From contig NZ_JAQMUE010000098.1 of assembly GCF_028330985.1 (NCBI RefSeq), forward strand, positions 57,003 through 121,002: a stretch of DNA of 64,000 nt. Direction: 5' to 3'. The notes below the pieces were generated by a model, which did not search any database, had not been told where the DNA came from, and saw only the letters and a list, made by a program, of their open reading frames with translations. The position numbers and the translations under genes were made by a program. The first letter of the stretch is position 1, and every line of letters starts with the position of its first letter. This document shows positions 51,050 through 59,904 of this stretch, in pieces. The DNA comes from Roseofilum reptotaenium CS-1145 (lineage in GTDB: Bacteria > Cyanobacteriota > Cyanobacteriia > Cyanobacteriales > Desertifilaceae).

Positions 51050-52315
51050 ATGACCAAAACCACACGCGGACTTGTTTTAGGTGCAACGGCAGTTATGCTG
51101 ACCGCTGTAACCGTTGCTGGTGCAGGCATCCATTTAAGAGGCCAAGCATTTTTCCAAGATGGCCCTAAAGAATTAGTGGATGAAGTCTGGCAAATTATCA
51201 ACAATCGATATGTTGATGGCACGTTTAATCAGGTTGATTGGCAAGAGGTGCGTCAGGACTACCTGGGTCGCAAATATACCTCGGATCAAGAAGCCTATGG
51301 GGCCATCCGGGAAATGTTGAAGCAACTCAACGACCCCTATACCCGGTTTATGGACCCGGAAGAGTTCAAAAATATGCAAATTGATACTTCTGGGGAACTG
51401 ACAGGGGTAGGGATTCAGATTACCATAGATGAAGAAACCAATCGATTAGTTGTGGTTGCTCCCATTGAAGATTCTCCCGCGTTTGAGGCTGGAATTCAGG
51501 CCAGAGATTTTATCATAAAAATTGATGGTCAGGATACGGCAGGGATGGATAGCAATGATGCGGTAAAATTGATTCGAGGGCCAATTGATTCTCAGGTGGT
51601 GCTAACCATTTTGCGTGGCCAAGAGGAAATTGATTTTCCGATTCAGCGTCAGCGAATTGAAATCCATCCGGTTCGTTATAGCTATCGTCAGGAAGGGTTG
51701 GGTAATGATATCGGCTATATTCGATTGACCCAGTTTAGCGCTCCAGCGGCTGAAGAGATGCGCGAAGCGATTGATGATTTAGAGTCCCAAGGGGTATCGG
51801 GTTATATTTTGGATTTGCGATCGAATCCTGGGGGATTGCTCTATTCTAGTGTGGCGATCGCCCGGATGTGGTTACCAGGTCGAGAGGCGATCGTTTCTAC
51901 GGTTAACCGACAAGGGGAAACGGAACGGCAACGGGCCAATAATCGCTCTCTCACGGATAAGCCTCTGGTGGTTTTGGTTGATGGGGGTTCAGCAAGTGCC
52001 AGTGAGATTCTTTCTGGAGCCTTGCAGGATAACGAACGAGCAGTGATTGTGGGAACTAAAACCTTTGGCAAAGGGTTGGTGCAGTCTGTGCAACCCTTAG
52101 CCCATGGATCGGGGTTAGCAGTGACAATTGCTAAATATTTAACGCCTAATGGTCGTGATATTAACAAGTTAGGTATTGAACCTGATGTGATCGTGGAATT
52201 GACGGAAGACCAGCAAAATCACTTGGTGAAACATCGCGACCAAATTGGTACGAAGTCCGATCCGCAGTACGCTGAAGCACTGAAAGTTCTGACTCAAGAA
52301 ATCGCTCAACAGTAG
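51050..52315 (+). CDS. C-terminal processing peptidase (CtpA/CtpB type, S41)
   Basis: 421 residues. N-terminal signal/anchor (LVLGATAVMLTAVTVAGAG), PDZ domain ~110-190 (GVGIQITIDEETNRLVVVAPIEDSPA), S41 protease with Ser in VDGGSASASEILSGAL and Lys in KTFGKGLVQ. Works in the lumen or periplasm; the CtpA paralogue matures photosystem II D1. Which paralogue this is cannot be settled by eye. A strong terminator follows. Confidence 0.93.
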   Translation: MTKTTRGLVLGATAVMLTAVTVAGAGIHLRGQAFFQDGPKELVDEVWQIINNRYVDGTFNQVDWQEVRQDYLGRKYTSDQEAYGAIREMLKQLNDPYTRFMDPEEFKNMQIDTSGELTGVGIQITIDEETNRLVVVAPIEDSPAFEAGIQARDFIIKIDGQDTAGMDSNDAVKLIRGPIDSQVVLTILRGQEEIDFPIQRQRIEIHPVRYSYRQEGLGNDIGYIRLTQFSAPAAEEMREAIDDLESQGVSGYILDLRSNPGGLLYSSVAIARMWLPGREAIVSTVNRQGETERQRANNRSLTDKPLVVLVDGGSASASEILSGALQDNERAVIVGTKTFGKGLVQSVQPLAHGSGLAVTIAKYLTPNGRDINKLGIEPDVIVELTEDQQNHLVKHRDQIGTKSDPQYAEALKVLTQEIAQQ

Positions 52316-52424
52316 ATTTTGTGGCTTGACGATGATTTGAGTGTGGTGGAAAAGGTTGCACTGATGTCCAGCAACCTGTTTTACAGATGCTTCTGAACTG
52401 AATAAAAAGGGGCCTAATCTTGAG

Positions 52425-52456
52425 GCACTGATCCGGGTTTTGGGTCAGTGCTTTTT
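52425..52456 (+). terminator. Rho-independent terminator
   Basis: Stem GCACTGA / TCAGTGC with a G-C-rich upper part, followed by TTTTT, 110 bp after the peptidase stop codon. Confidence 0.85.
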
Positions 52457-52512
52457 AGTTGAGGACTTTTGGTTAAAATAGGCGTATCCCATTGGCATCC
52501 AAATCTTGAACC

Positions 52513-53808
52513 ATGATGAGTCCTGAAGAAATGGAAGATCTCCTTGATGAGATGTACAACAATTTTGCGCCTACGCCTCTGCAACCGGGAGATCCAAGAT
52601 ATGTGGACTGTCGAGCGGTGCGGGGGGATGAGGATGTAGTGCAGGACTTGGGGAGGACCATGCGGCGATCGCAAGCTTTCACGTATCAGCTCTACTCTGG
52701 TCATCGTGGCTCCGGCAAAACCACGGAACTCCTGAGACTGAAGAAATACTTGGAAGATCGGGGACATAAGGTCGTTTATTTTGCGGCCGATGAGGAAGAT
52801 CTTAGCGTTCAGGATGCCCAGTATACCGATATTTTACTCGCTTGCACCCGTCATCTGTTGCAAGAGTTAAAAAACGCAGACTCTAAGCCGATACTGAGTT
52901 GGTTGCAAGATCGATTACAGGATTTGCAAGATGTGATGTTGACCGAGATTAAGATCGATCAGCTTAACTTAGAAGTGGGATTACAAGAGTTTACTAAGTT
53001 AACGGCAGCAGTACGGACAGAACCCAGGCAACGGCAGAAAATTCGCGAGCGGGTTGAACCGCACACAGAAACGCTGATTGAAGCATTGAATGCTTTCATT
53101 GCAGATGGAAAAAAGAATTTACCAGAGAACACGAAACTGCTGGTGATTGCTGATAGCTTGGATCGGATTGTCCCTATTTTTCGAGACAATGGGCGCAGTA
53201 ACCATGAGGAAATTTTTCTGGACCGTAACGAACAACTGAAGGCACTGAATTGCCATATTGTTTACACTGTGCCCATTTCCTTCATCTATTCTCGTTGGTC
53301 AACGGAACTCAAGGTGAATTATGGCATTCCCCAGGTGTTACCCTCGATTATGGTGCGCCAGAAAAATGACCAACTTTACAATAAAGGCTTGGAGATTCTG
53401 CGAAATATTATTCAACTGCGGGTTCCGTTAAGTTTGCGCGATACCTTGGTTCCACAGGTATTTGAGTCTGAGGAAGTTTTGCAGGATTTGTGTTTAATGA
53501 GCGGTGGCTATGTGCGAGATTTAGTGCAATTAATCCAGGCAGTGATTACTAAAACCGATACTCTACCCATTCAAGCGCGGGCAGTGCAACGGGCGGTGGA
53601 TAATTTACGAGATGTCTATCGCAGAGCAGTGGAGGAAAATCAATGGGAGATACTGCGAGAGGTACATCAGTCAAAAGATATTGAAAATGACCCAATTCAG
53701 CGCAGTTTGTTGTTTAGTCGCTGTCTGTTGGAATATGGCTATTTTGACGATAATGGAGATAAGCAGACTTGGTATGATGTGCATCCCGTACTGTGGAAGG
53801 AGTTGTGA
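52513..53808 (+). CDS. P-loop ATPase (AAA/STAND-like), unknown role
   Basis: 431 residues. Walker A GHRGSGKTTEL near residue 62; Walker B-like LLVIADSLDRI; sensor-like TVPISF; C-terminal helical part. It resembles the ATP-switch ATPases paired with TPR or effector proteins in cyanobacteria. Its stop overlaps the next start by 1 nt (TGATG), so the two proteins are likely made in fixed ratio and interact. A defence or regulatory role is possible but unproven. Confidence 0.78.
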   Translation: MMSPEEMEDLLDEMYNNFAPTPLQPGDPRYVDCRAVRGDEDVVQDLGRTMRRSQAFTYQLYSGHRGSGKTTELLRLKKYLEDRGHKVVYFAADEEDLSVQDAQYTDILLACTRHLLQELKNADSKPILSWLQDRLQDLQDVMLTEIKIDQLNLEVGLQEFTKLTAAVRTEPRQRQKIRERVEPHTETLIEALNAFIADGKKNLPENTKLLVIADSLDRIVPIFRDNGRSNHEEIFLDRNEQLKALNCHIVYTVPISFIYSRWSTELKVNYGIPQVLPSIMVRQKNDQLYNKGLEILRNIIQLRVPLSLRDTLVPQVFESEEVLQDLCLMSGGYVRDLVQLIQAVITKTDTLPIQARAVQRAVDNLRDVYRRAVEENQWEILREVHQSKDIENDPIQRSLLFSRCLLEYGYFDDNGDKQTWYDVHPVLWKEL

Positions 53809-55109
53809 TGACTAAATCCTGGACAGATTTTCAAGAGTTAGGTCGTTGGAGCGGAGAAAATGTGGAGGTCATTGCCGATCTCTTGCGTGCTTTGCGACGG
53901 AAAAAGGGGTTTCGTTTGTTTTTTGTCCAATGCAGTCCAGCTAAGGGAAGACGAGTTATCCGTGATCTTCGGGAGCGTTTCTCCCAGAAACGGATAGTAG
54001 AAATTGAGTTAAGTCGGGAAAGTGAAACACTTTATCCAGAGTTGCGAGAACGACATCAGACAGAAAGGTTTGAAATTGCCTGTATTACTGGAGTTGAGCA
54101 AACTCTATACAGCTATGAAGATACCAAGCGTCTGGCAGGTTGGACTACTGAGGAAATCTATAACTACAGTTGGAAGGGAGTGCCACCGCTCCTGAGTCAT
54201 TTGAATCGGCAACGGGAGATGTTTGAAGCACATTTACCGATTGGTCTGGTGTTTCTAGTTCCCCACTTCGTCATTGATTATTTGATTCAAAGAGCGCCCG
54301 ATTTTTTTGACTGGAGATCGGGCTTCTTAAAATTGGTTGAGAGTCCAGATGAGCTAGAACAAGCTTGTCAAGAGCTAGTCGGTGCAGATTATCAAGAATA
54401 TCTCAATTTCACCCCAGAGCAAGAGATAGCCAGAATTTTAGAAATAAAAGACAAGTTTACTCAGCTCAGTCCATGGAATTATGAACAAAAATCAAAATTA
54501 TTGACAGAGCAAGGACTTATCTTCCAAAGCAACCAGGATTATAAAAAAGCCCTAGAAAGCTATGATCACGCCCTACAACTGCAACCAGACAATCAATTGG
54601 CTTGGAATCGTCAAGGTAGTGCCTTGAGTCAGTTACAGCGCTATGAGGAAGCTGTAAAAAGCTATAATCGCGCCTTACAACTGCAAGCGGACTTTCAGTC
54701 GGCTTGGCATAACCAAGGTGTTGGCCTGAGTAAGTTACAGCGATATGAAGAAGCTCTAGAGAGTGGTTCTCTCGCCCGACAACGGCCTATGAATGAAATT
54801 CTGCAAGCTCATAAACGGGAAATATTGGCGATCGCCTCTCAACATGGAGCCTATAATATTCGAGTATTCGGATCGGTGGCGCGTAATGAAGCGAATGCCG
54901 ATAGCGATATCGATTTTCTGGTAGACTACGACTCCACAAAACGGAGTCCTTGGTTTCCTTGTGGACTGCAACAAGATTTAGAAGCACTGTTACAGTGTCC
55001 TGTCGATATCGCTACTCCGGCAATGCTCAAACCCCGCATCCGAGAGCGCGTTTTACAAGAAGCCATCCCCCTAGAATCGGCAACCGATCGTCATCTCGAT
55101 AGACTATGA
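53808..55109 (+). CDS. TPR protein fused to MntA-type nucleotidyltransferase antitoxin
   Basis: ATG 53808, preceded by AAGGAG. 433 residues. 1-230: undescribed partner domain of the upstream ATPase. ~235-325: TPR repeats (ALESYDHALQLQPDNQLAW). From ~328 (MNEILQAHKREILAIASQ): a complete minimal nucleotidyltransferase with GS-x10-DxD (GSVARNEANADSDID). MntA normally is a separate ~100-residue antitoxin that AMPylates HepT. The TPR array breaks off abruptly at ALESGSLARQRP, so the fusion looks secondary. An internal ATG at 54789 could still give free MntA. Overlaps hepT by 4 bp. Confidence 0.82.
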   Translation: MTKSWTDFQELGRWSGENVEVIADLLRALRRKKGFRLFFVQCSPAKGRRVIRDLRERFSQKRIVEIELSRESETLYPELRERHQTERFEIACITGVEQTLYSYEDTKRLAGWTTEEIYNYSWKGVPPLLSHLNRQREMFEAHLPIGLVFLVPHFVIDYLIQRAPDFFDWRSGFLKLVESPDELEQACQELVGADYQEYLNFTPEQEIARILEIKDKFTQLSPWNYEQKSKLLTEQGLIFQSNQDYKKALESYDHALQLQPDNQLAWNRQGSALSQLQRYEEAVKSYNRALQLQADFQSAWHNQGVGLSKLQRYEEALESGSLARQRPMNEILQAHKREILAIASQHGAYNIRVFGSVARNEANADSDIDFLVDYDSTKRSPWFPCGLQQDLEALLQCPVDIATPAMLKPRIRERVLQEAIPLESATDRHLDRL

Positions 55110-55444
55110 GAGAAGATCCCGAACGAGTACAAGATATGCTCGATGCGATCGCAGCTATTGAACGCTATATTCAACAAGATCGGCAAGCCTTTGAAGAGCA
55201 AGAGCTAATTCAGGTTTGGGTTGCCCATCATTTGCAAATTATTGGAGAGGCTACCAGCGCTTTATCTGATACCCTCAAAGCCAATTATCCACAAATCCCT
55301 TGGATACAAGTTGTTGGATTAAGAAATATGCTAGTTCACGAATACTTTCGCATCGATCCTCAAATCCTCTGGGATATTACACAATATGATTTACCAGCAC
55401 TTCAGCAAACCCTGCAAACAATGCAGCAAGATTTAGATATTTAA
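55106..55444 (+). CDS. hepT: HepT-like HEPN-domain toxin
   Basis: 112 residues, all helical. The HEPN RNase motif R-x4-H-x-Y is intact (RNMLVHEYF). The start overlaps the end of the MntA part (ATGA). HepT cleaves RNA and is silenced by MntA-dependent AMPylation of the motif Tyr. The pair is preserved even though the antitoxin is now the tail of a TPR protein. Confidence 0.88.
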   Translation: MREDPERVQDMLDAIAAIERYIQQDRQAFEEQELIQVWVAHHLQIIGEATSALSDTLKANYPQIPWIQVVGLRNMLVHEYFRIDPQILWDITQYDLPALQQTLQTMQQDLDI

Positions 55445-55445
55445 T

Positions 55446-55541
55446 TTTTAGTTGATAACAGGTGTAGCATGGCATCAAGTCCATAAACGGAAAATAGTGG
55501 CGATCGCCTCTCAACCTGGAACCGATAATATTCGATAATCT
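55446..55541. pseudogene. Mosaic scar: TetR 3' fragment plus MntA 5' fragment
   Basis: 55446-55486 on the minus strand reads LDAMLHLLSTKN-stop, matching the C-terminus of the TetR gene at 56167. 55488-55535 on the plus strand reads HKRKIVAIASQPGTDNIR-stop, matching the MntA start region at 54811. Both pieces are copies of parts of neighbouring genes, joined head on. Confidence 0.65.
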
Positions 55542-55542
55542 T

Positions 55543-56103
55543 ATGATCATTACTCCAACCCAACTTTCTCTAGAAGAATTTCTGCAACTGCCTGAAACCG
55601 AACCGAGCAGTGAATATATTGATGGACACATTTACACCAAACCCATGCCAAAAGGAAGACACAGTGCCATTCAAACCAGTTTAGTCACTGCCATTAATCA
55701 AGTGGGAAGTCCCGGAAAAATCGCCCGTGCCTTTACCGAATTACGCTGTACGTTTGCTAGACGTTCCCTTGTTCCGGATATTAGTATCTTTGCCTGGCCA
55801 AGAATTCCCTTAAATCCTCAAGGGGAAATTGAGGATTTGTTTACCTTAGCGCCGGATTGGACGATTGAAATTCTCTCACCAGAACAACCGTCCACACGGG
55901 TAATCGATAAAATCCTCTTTTGTTTAGATGAAGGCACAGAACTGGGTTGGTTAATCGATCCTCAAGAGCGGTTAGTGATGTCTTTTTCTCCAGGACAACA
56001 ACCGCGAATTTATCGAGGTGATACGGTGCTTCCCTGTCTAGACATTTTGCCCGATTTCCAGAGTTCTCCGCAAACCATTTTCAGTTATTTAACTTTAAAT
56101 TAG
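55543..56103 (+). CDS. Uma2-family (DUF820) putative endonuclease
   Basis: 186 residues. Typical start (TPTQLSLEEFLQLPETEPSSEYIDGHIY) and PD-(D/E)XK-like core (LVPDISIFAW; WTIEILSPEQPS). Very abundant cyanobacterial family; nuclease activity is predicted, role unknown. Follows the mosaic scar; its start lies right after the MntA fragment. Confidence 0.88.
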   Translation: MIITPTQLSLEEFLQLPETEPSSEYIDGHIYTKPMPKGRHSAIQTSLVTAINQVGSPGKIARAFTELRCTFARRSLVPDISIFAWPRIPLNPQGEIEDLFTLAPDWTIEILSPEQPSTRVIDKILFCLDEGTELGWLIDPQERLVMSFSPGQQPRIYRGDTVLPCLDILPDFQSSPQTIFSYLTLN

Positions 56104-56106
56104 TTC

Positions 56107-56189
56107 ATATAGCGCTGCGTGCTAGGGAATAGGGAATAGGTTTCAGTATTGAACCGGAGTCCTAACTTACTCTTTCTCTGCTATACCAT
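56107..56189. repeat. MITE-related element overlapping TetR 3' end
   Basis: Starts with TATAGCGCTGCGTGCTA and an AGGGAATAGGGAATAGG run; right end GTCCTAAC...TCTTTCTCTGCTATA, as in copy A. Its right end supplies the last codons and stop of the TetR gene. Confidence 0.65.
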
Positions 56190-56799
56190 TTTTCTTGGTT
56201 GATAATAGGTGTAACATTGCGTCCACGAGCCGATCGCGCTCCATCGGCATAATGTCCTTACCGTGGAGCATCTCCTGCACAAGCATATAGTGTACCAATG
56301 CGCCGATCCAAATGCGGGCGGTGGCTTCGGGATCGGGTAAATTGAGTTCCTTAAAACTGGATAAATGGCACGTGAGAGTTTCGATTCCGGGTTTGGCTAA
56401 GTGACGGGCAAAGGTTTGGGCTAATTCGGGAAAGCGCCCAGACTCGGCAATCATGAGGCGGATAAAGTTCTGATAGTCGGTGTCTTCGATTAAATTATCC
56501 AGCATATTATTGGCCATATTTTGCAGGACTTCCCGTAAATCATGGGTGGGGAGGCGATCGGATGGGGTAAAGATTGTTGGAAATTTCTTTTGCGCTAATC
56601 GTTGCACCAGCGCCGCAAATAATCCTTCTTTATCCCCGAAATGACTGTATACCGTGGCTTTCGAGACTCCCGCCGTTGCTGCCACCCGATCCATACTGGT
56701 TCCTGCATAGCCATGGGCTAAAAATTCTTGCATCGCTCCGTTGAGAATCTGCTGCGCCTTGTCGGATAAGGGTTTGGCTTCAGGGGAATCGGTAGACAT
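56167..56799 (-). CDS. TetR-family regulator, divergent to DevB-like gene
   Basis: ATG 56799 (MSTDSPEAKPLSDKAQQ) with GGAG ahead; an upstream TTG is in frame. 210 residues: helix-turn-helix ~30-60 (TSMDRVAATAGVSKATVYSHFGDKE), then a ligand-binding domain of the AefR-like type. The C-terminal NGIAEKE is translated from the MITE-like repeat. It likely represses itself and the divergent exporter operon via the dyad at 56849-56882. Confidence 0.87.
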   Translation of the reverse strand: MSTDSPEAKPLSDKAQQILNGAMQEFLAHGYAGTSMDRVAATAGVSKATVYSHFGDKEGLFAALVQRLAQKKFPTIFTPSDRLPTHDLREVLQNMANNMLDNLIEDTDYQNFIRLMIAESGRFPELAQTFARHLAKPGIETLTCHLSSFKELNLPDPEATARIWIGALVHYMLVQEMLHGKDIMPMERDRLVDAMLHLLSTKKNGIAEKE

Positions 56800-56848
56800 T
56801 ATAAAGTTTTTCTCCAATTTGGGGTCTTAGACTTGATTATACTACTCC

Positions 56849-56882
56849 GTTTAGTCTATACTAAAAGCAAGCTAAACTAAAC
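56849..56882. promoter_or_regulatory. Candidate TetR operator
   Basis: Inverted repeats GTTTAGT (56849-56855) and ACTAAAC (56876-56882), with an inner TTAGT-CTAT-ACTAA dyad, in the 106-bp divergent region between the TetR gene and the exporter. Confidence 0.55.
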
Positions 56883-56905
56883 CGTTTAATCTAGGAGCTA
56901 GGATC

Positions 56906-58198
56906 GTGGTACGCACTGCAATGGGAACGGAATGGAAATCATCCAAAACAGTGGCTCTACTGGCTACTACCCTCCTCGCTGTGGGAGGAGTCACCGCCTA
57001 TTCCTTGGTTTCGCCAAAATCCCTTTTTTCCGAGCCGGAAACGCCTCCAGTGGTGGAACTGCCCCAAATGGAAACGGTAACTGCGGTGGGTTGGCTCGAA
57101 CCCAAGGGGGAAGTGATTCAACTCGCGGCTTCTGAGGCAGCCCAAAGCAGCCGAGTGGCGCAACTGCTGGTGAACGAAGGAGACTGGGTAAAGGCTGGGG
57201 ATGCGATCGCCATTTTAGATAGCCGCGATCGCCTGCAAGCTGCCGTAGAACAAGCCAGAGCGCAAGTCCAAGTTGCCGAAGCTGGACTCGCCCAAGTCAA
57301 AGCCGGAGCCAAAACTGGCGATATCAGTGCCGCATCTGCTCGGTTTAGCCGCACTCAAGCAGAACTTGAAGGACAAATCATTACCCAACGGGCGGCGATC
57401 GCCACCTTAGAAGCCCAACTGCAAGGCGAAACACAAGCCCAAGAAGCCACCCTCAACCGCATCGCCGCCGAACTCAAAGACGCTCAAACCAACTGCCAGC
57501 GCTACCAAACCCTGCAAGCCGAAGGAGCCATATCCGCCCAAGATCGCGATACCATCTGCCTCCAAGCCGACACCACCCAACAAAGACTCGAAGAAGCGCA
57601 AGCCAACCTCAACCGCATCGTCACCAGTCGCAGCGAACAAATCAACGAAGCGCAAGCCAACCTCAACCGCACCATCAACACCGTAGAACGGCAAATTGAA
57701 GAATCCCAAGCCAGTTTAGAAGCCATTTCCGAAGTCCGTCCCGTAGACATCCAACTCGCCCAAGCCGAACTCACCAGCGCCCAAGCCGCCCTTCGCCAAG
57801 CCGAAGCCGACTTAGAGCTTGCCTATATCAAAGCGCCCCAAGAAGGACGAGTGATGGAAATTCACACTTATCCCGGTGAAATTATCAACTCCGAAGGCAT
57901 TGTCGAACTCGGACAAACTCAAGAAATGACAGTCATTGCCGAAGTTTACGATAGCGATGTCGTGAAAATTCGCCCAGGACAAATCGTTCAAGTTACCAGC
58001 GACGCATTGCCTGAGAACTTAACAGGAACCGTTGCCCAAATCGGCTTGAAAGTAAAGCAACAAAGCGCTTTAGAAATCGATCCCACTCAAAACGTTGATG
58101 CCAGAGTTGTAGAAGTACAAATTGCTTTAGATCCAGCGTCCAGTGAGTTGGCTGCTGGTTTAAGTAACTTGCAAGTTCTGGTGGAAATTGAACTATAA
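56906..58198 (+). CDS. devB: DevB/HlyD-type membrane fusion protein
   Basis: 430 residues from GTG 56906 (AGGAGC ahead); ATG 56921 is an alternative. TM ~12-33, first half-lipoyl strand (GWLEPKGEVIQL), long coiled coil ~90-300, then the second lipoyl and beta-barrel part (YIKAPQEGRVMEIHTYPGE). DevB bridges the inner-membrane DevCA ABC unit to an outer-membrane TolC-like channel; in Anabaena it exports heterocyst glycolipids, but homologues in other strains export other products. devC and devA follow after a small inserted gene. Confidence 0.9.
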   Translation: MVRTAMGTEWKSSKTVALLATTLLAVGGVTAYSLVSPKSLFSEPETPPVVELPQMETVTAVGWLEPKGEVIQLAASEAAQSSRVAQLLVNEGDWVKAGDAIAILDSRDRLQAAVEQARAQVQVAEAGLAQVKAGAKTGDISAASARFSRTQAELEGQIITQRAAIATLEAQLQGETQAQEATLNRIAAELKDAQTNCQRYQTLQAEGAISAQDRDTICLQADTTQQRLEEAQANLNRIVTSRSEQINEAQANLNRTINTVERQIEESQASLEAISEVRPVDIQLAQAELTSAQAALRQAEADLELAYIKAPQEGRVMEIHTYPGEIINSEGIVELGQTQEMTVIAEVYDSDVVKIRPGQIVQVTSDALPENLTGTVAQIGLKVKQQSALEIDPTQNVDARVVEVQIALDPASSELAAGLSNLQVLVEIEL

Positions 58199-58220
58199 CT
58201 GCACTTCGTGCGGTGGGGGA

Positions 58221-58659
58221 GTGGGGGAATGGGGGGAATTTTATGGAAGAAAATCGCAAACCTTTAATTAAAACTCATGAAAATTTGGAGGTTTATCAAA
58301 TGGCATTTGATAGTGCTATGACTATTTTTGAAGTATCTAAACAATTTCCAAAGGAAGAAAAATACTCATTAACAGACCAAATCAGACGCTCTTCTCGTTC
58401 TGTCTGTGCCAATTTAGCAGAAGCTTGGCGCAGACGACGTTATCGAGGATCTTTTCTCCTACGGTTAAATGATGCTGAAGCCGAAGCCGCAGAAACCCAA
58501 GTCTGGCTAAAATTTGCTGTCAAATGCCAATATCTCAATGTAGATACAGCCAGAGAACTCTACCGTCAATACAATAGAATTCTGGCTTTAATTGTTACTA
58601 TGACCAACAATCCTCATAAATGGTTATTAAAAAATAAATAACTCCCCCCATTCCCCTAC
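58221..58659. mobile_element. S23 cassette bounded by 20-bp inverted repeats
   Basis: GTGGGGGAATGGGGGGAATT (58221-58240) and, inverted, AACTCCCCCCATTCCCCTAC (58640-58659), 18 of 20 matching, tightly flank the S23-type gene inside the devBCA operon. A similar G-rich string follows devC near 59858-59874. This looks like an inserted cassette. Confidence 0.55.
58243..58641 (+). CDS. Four-helix-bundle protein (S23 / 23S rRNA intervening-sequence type)
   Basis: 132 residues from MEENRKPLIKTHENLEVYQMAFD (ATG 58243); the longer frame only adds repeat-encoded residues. Typical motifs: LTDQIRRSSRSVCANLAEAWRRRRY and LNDAEAEAAETQVWL. The family was first noted within 23S rRNA intervening sequences and now occurs as free genes, sometimes tied to retroelement systems. 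It interrupts devB-devC and is bounded by inverted repeats. Confidence 0.88.
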   Translation: MEENRKPLIKTHENLEVYQMAFDSAMTIFEVSKQFPKEEKYSLTDQIRRSSRSVCANLAEAWRRRRYRGSFLLRLNDAEAEAAETQVWLKFAVKCQYLNVDTARELYRQYNRILALIVTMTNNPHKWLLKNK

Positions 58660-58672
58660 CTCCCAAAAAACC

Positions 58673-59851
58673 ATGCTTCGTTTCCTAAAAAACTTAACTC
58701 GCCGAACTCCTCTCGGATTTCTTCAGCTTAGTCATGATAAAACTCGGCTGTTAATTGCGATTTCCGGAATCGCTTTTGCCGATCTCTTGATTTTCATGCA
58801 ACTGGGATTTCAGGCAGCACTTTATAACAGTAATACTCGTCTACACAATGCCTTAAATGCAGATATTGTTCTCGTTAGTCCCCAAGCGCGAAATTTAGTC
58901 GATTTAAATACGATCGCCCGTCGTCGTTTATATCAAGCCATGGATGTGCCTGGAGTGGCTGATGCGGGGGCGCTTTATGTGAATATTGCGGATTGGAAAA
59001 TCCCCGAAACTGGACGGGCAACCAAGATTTTAGTCTTAGGATTTAATCCCGATCACCCCCCCTTCGATATTGCCGGTTTAGATCGACACAGTTCTCTGAT
59101 GAAATTACCGGATACCGTCGTCTTTGACAAAACGGCGCGAGGCAACTATGGGTCTGCCATTGAGCAGGTTTTGGCGGGTGGAACGGCGGTAACTGAGGTA
59201 GAAAATCATCAGATTCAAATCGCGGGATTGTATGAAGTTGGGGCATCTTTTGCGGCTGATGGTACGATTATGACTAGCGATCGCAATTTTCTCCGCATCT
59301 TTTCCCGTCGTCGCGATGCGGGAGGGGTTAGCGCAGGTTTAGTCTATTTAGAACCAGGAGCCGATCCGCAAGCGGTGGCGAATCTCCTCAAAACCCGATT
59401 ACCGCAAGATGTACGCGTCTTAACCCATGAAGAATTTATCGCCTTTGAAAAACACCATTGGGCAACCAATACTGCCATTGGGTTTGTATTTCGTGTAGGA
59501 GCCGTTATGGGCTTTATCGTGGGCTTAATTATTGTCTATCAAGTATTATCCACGGATGTGGCCGATCATTTGGGAGAATATGCCACATTTAAGGCCATGG
59601 GTTATCAACAAACCTATTTATTAGGCATTGTCTTTGAAGAGGCTCTAATTTTAGCCGTGGTGGGCTTTTTCCCCGGTTTAACCGTTTCCATGGGATTGTA
59701 CCGTCTCACCCGTCAGGCGACCAATTTACCCATGTATATGACCCTTGCTAGGGCGGCATTGGTACTGATTTTAACGATTCTCATGTGTTGTTTGTCGGGC
59801 GCGATCGCCACCCGGAGACTGCAAGGGGCCGATCCGGCGGATTTGTTTTAG
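58673..59851 (+). CDS. devC: DevC-type ABC exporter permease
   Basis: 392 residues, MacB/FtsX-like: TM1 ~27-48 (IAISGIAFADLLIFMQLGFQ), a large periplasmic domain ~50-265, and three C-terminal TMs (FRVGAVMGFIVGLIIVYQV; EALILAVVGFFPGLTVSM; AALVLILTILMCCLSGAIA). The ending PADLF is typical. Works with the DevA ATPase and the DevB adaptor. Confidence 0.93.
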   Translation: MLRFLKNLTRRTPLGFLQLSHDKTRLLIAISGIAFADLLIFMQLGFQAALYNSNTRLHNALNADIVLVSPQARNLVDLNTIARRRLYQAMDVPGVADAGALYVNIADWKIPETGRATKILVLGFNPDHPPFDIAGLDRHSSLMKLPDTVVFDKTARGNYGSAIEQVLAGGTAVTEVENHQIQIAGLYEVGASFAADGTIMTSDRNFLRIFSRRRDAGGVSAGLVYLEPGADPQAVANLLKTRLPQDVRVLTHEEFIAFEKHHWATNTAIGFVFRVGAVMGFIVGLIIVYQVLSTDVADHLGEYATFKAMGYQQTYLLGIVFEEALILAVVGFFPGLTVSMGLYRLTRQATNLPMYMTLARAALVLILTILMCCLSGAIATRRLQGADPADLF

Positions 59852-59904
59852 TTTTGATGGGGGAGTGGGGGGATGAAAATTGCTCAGTTATTATCTATGG
59901 AATT

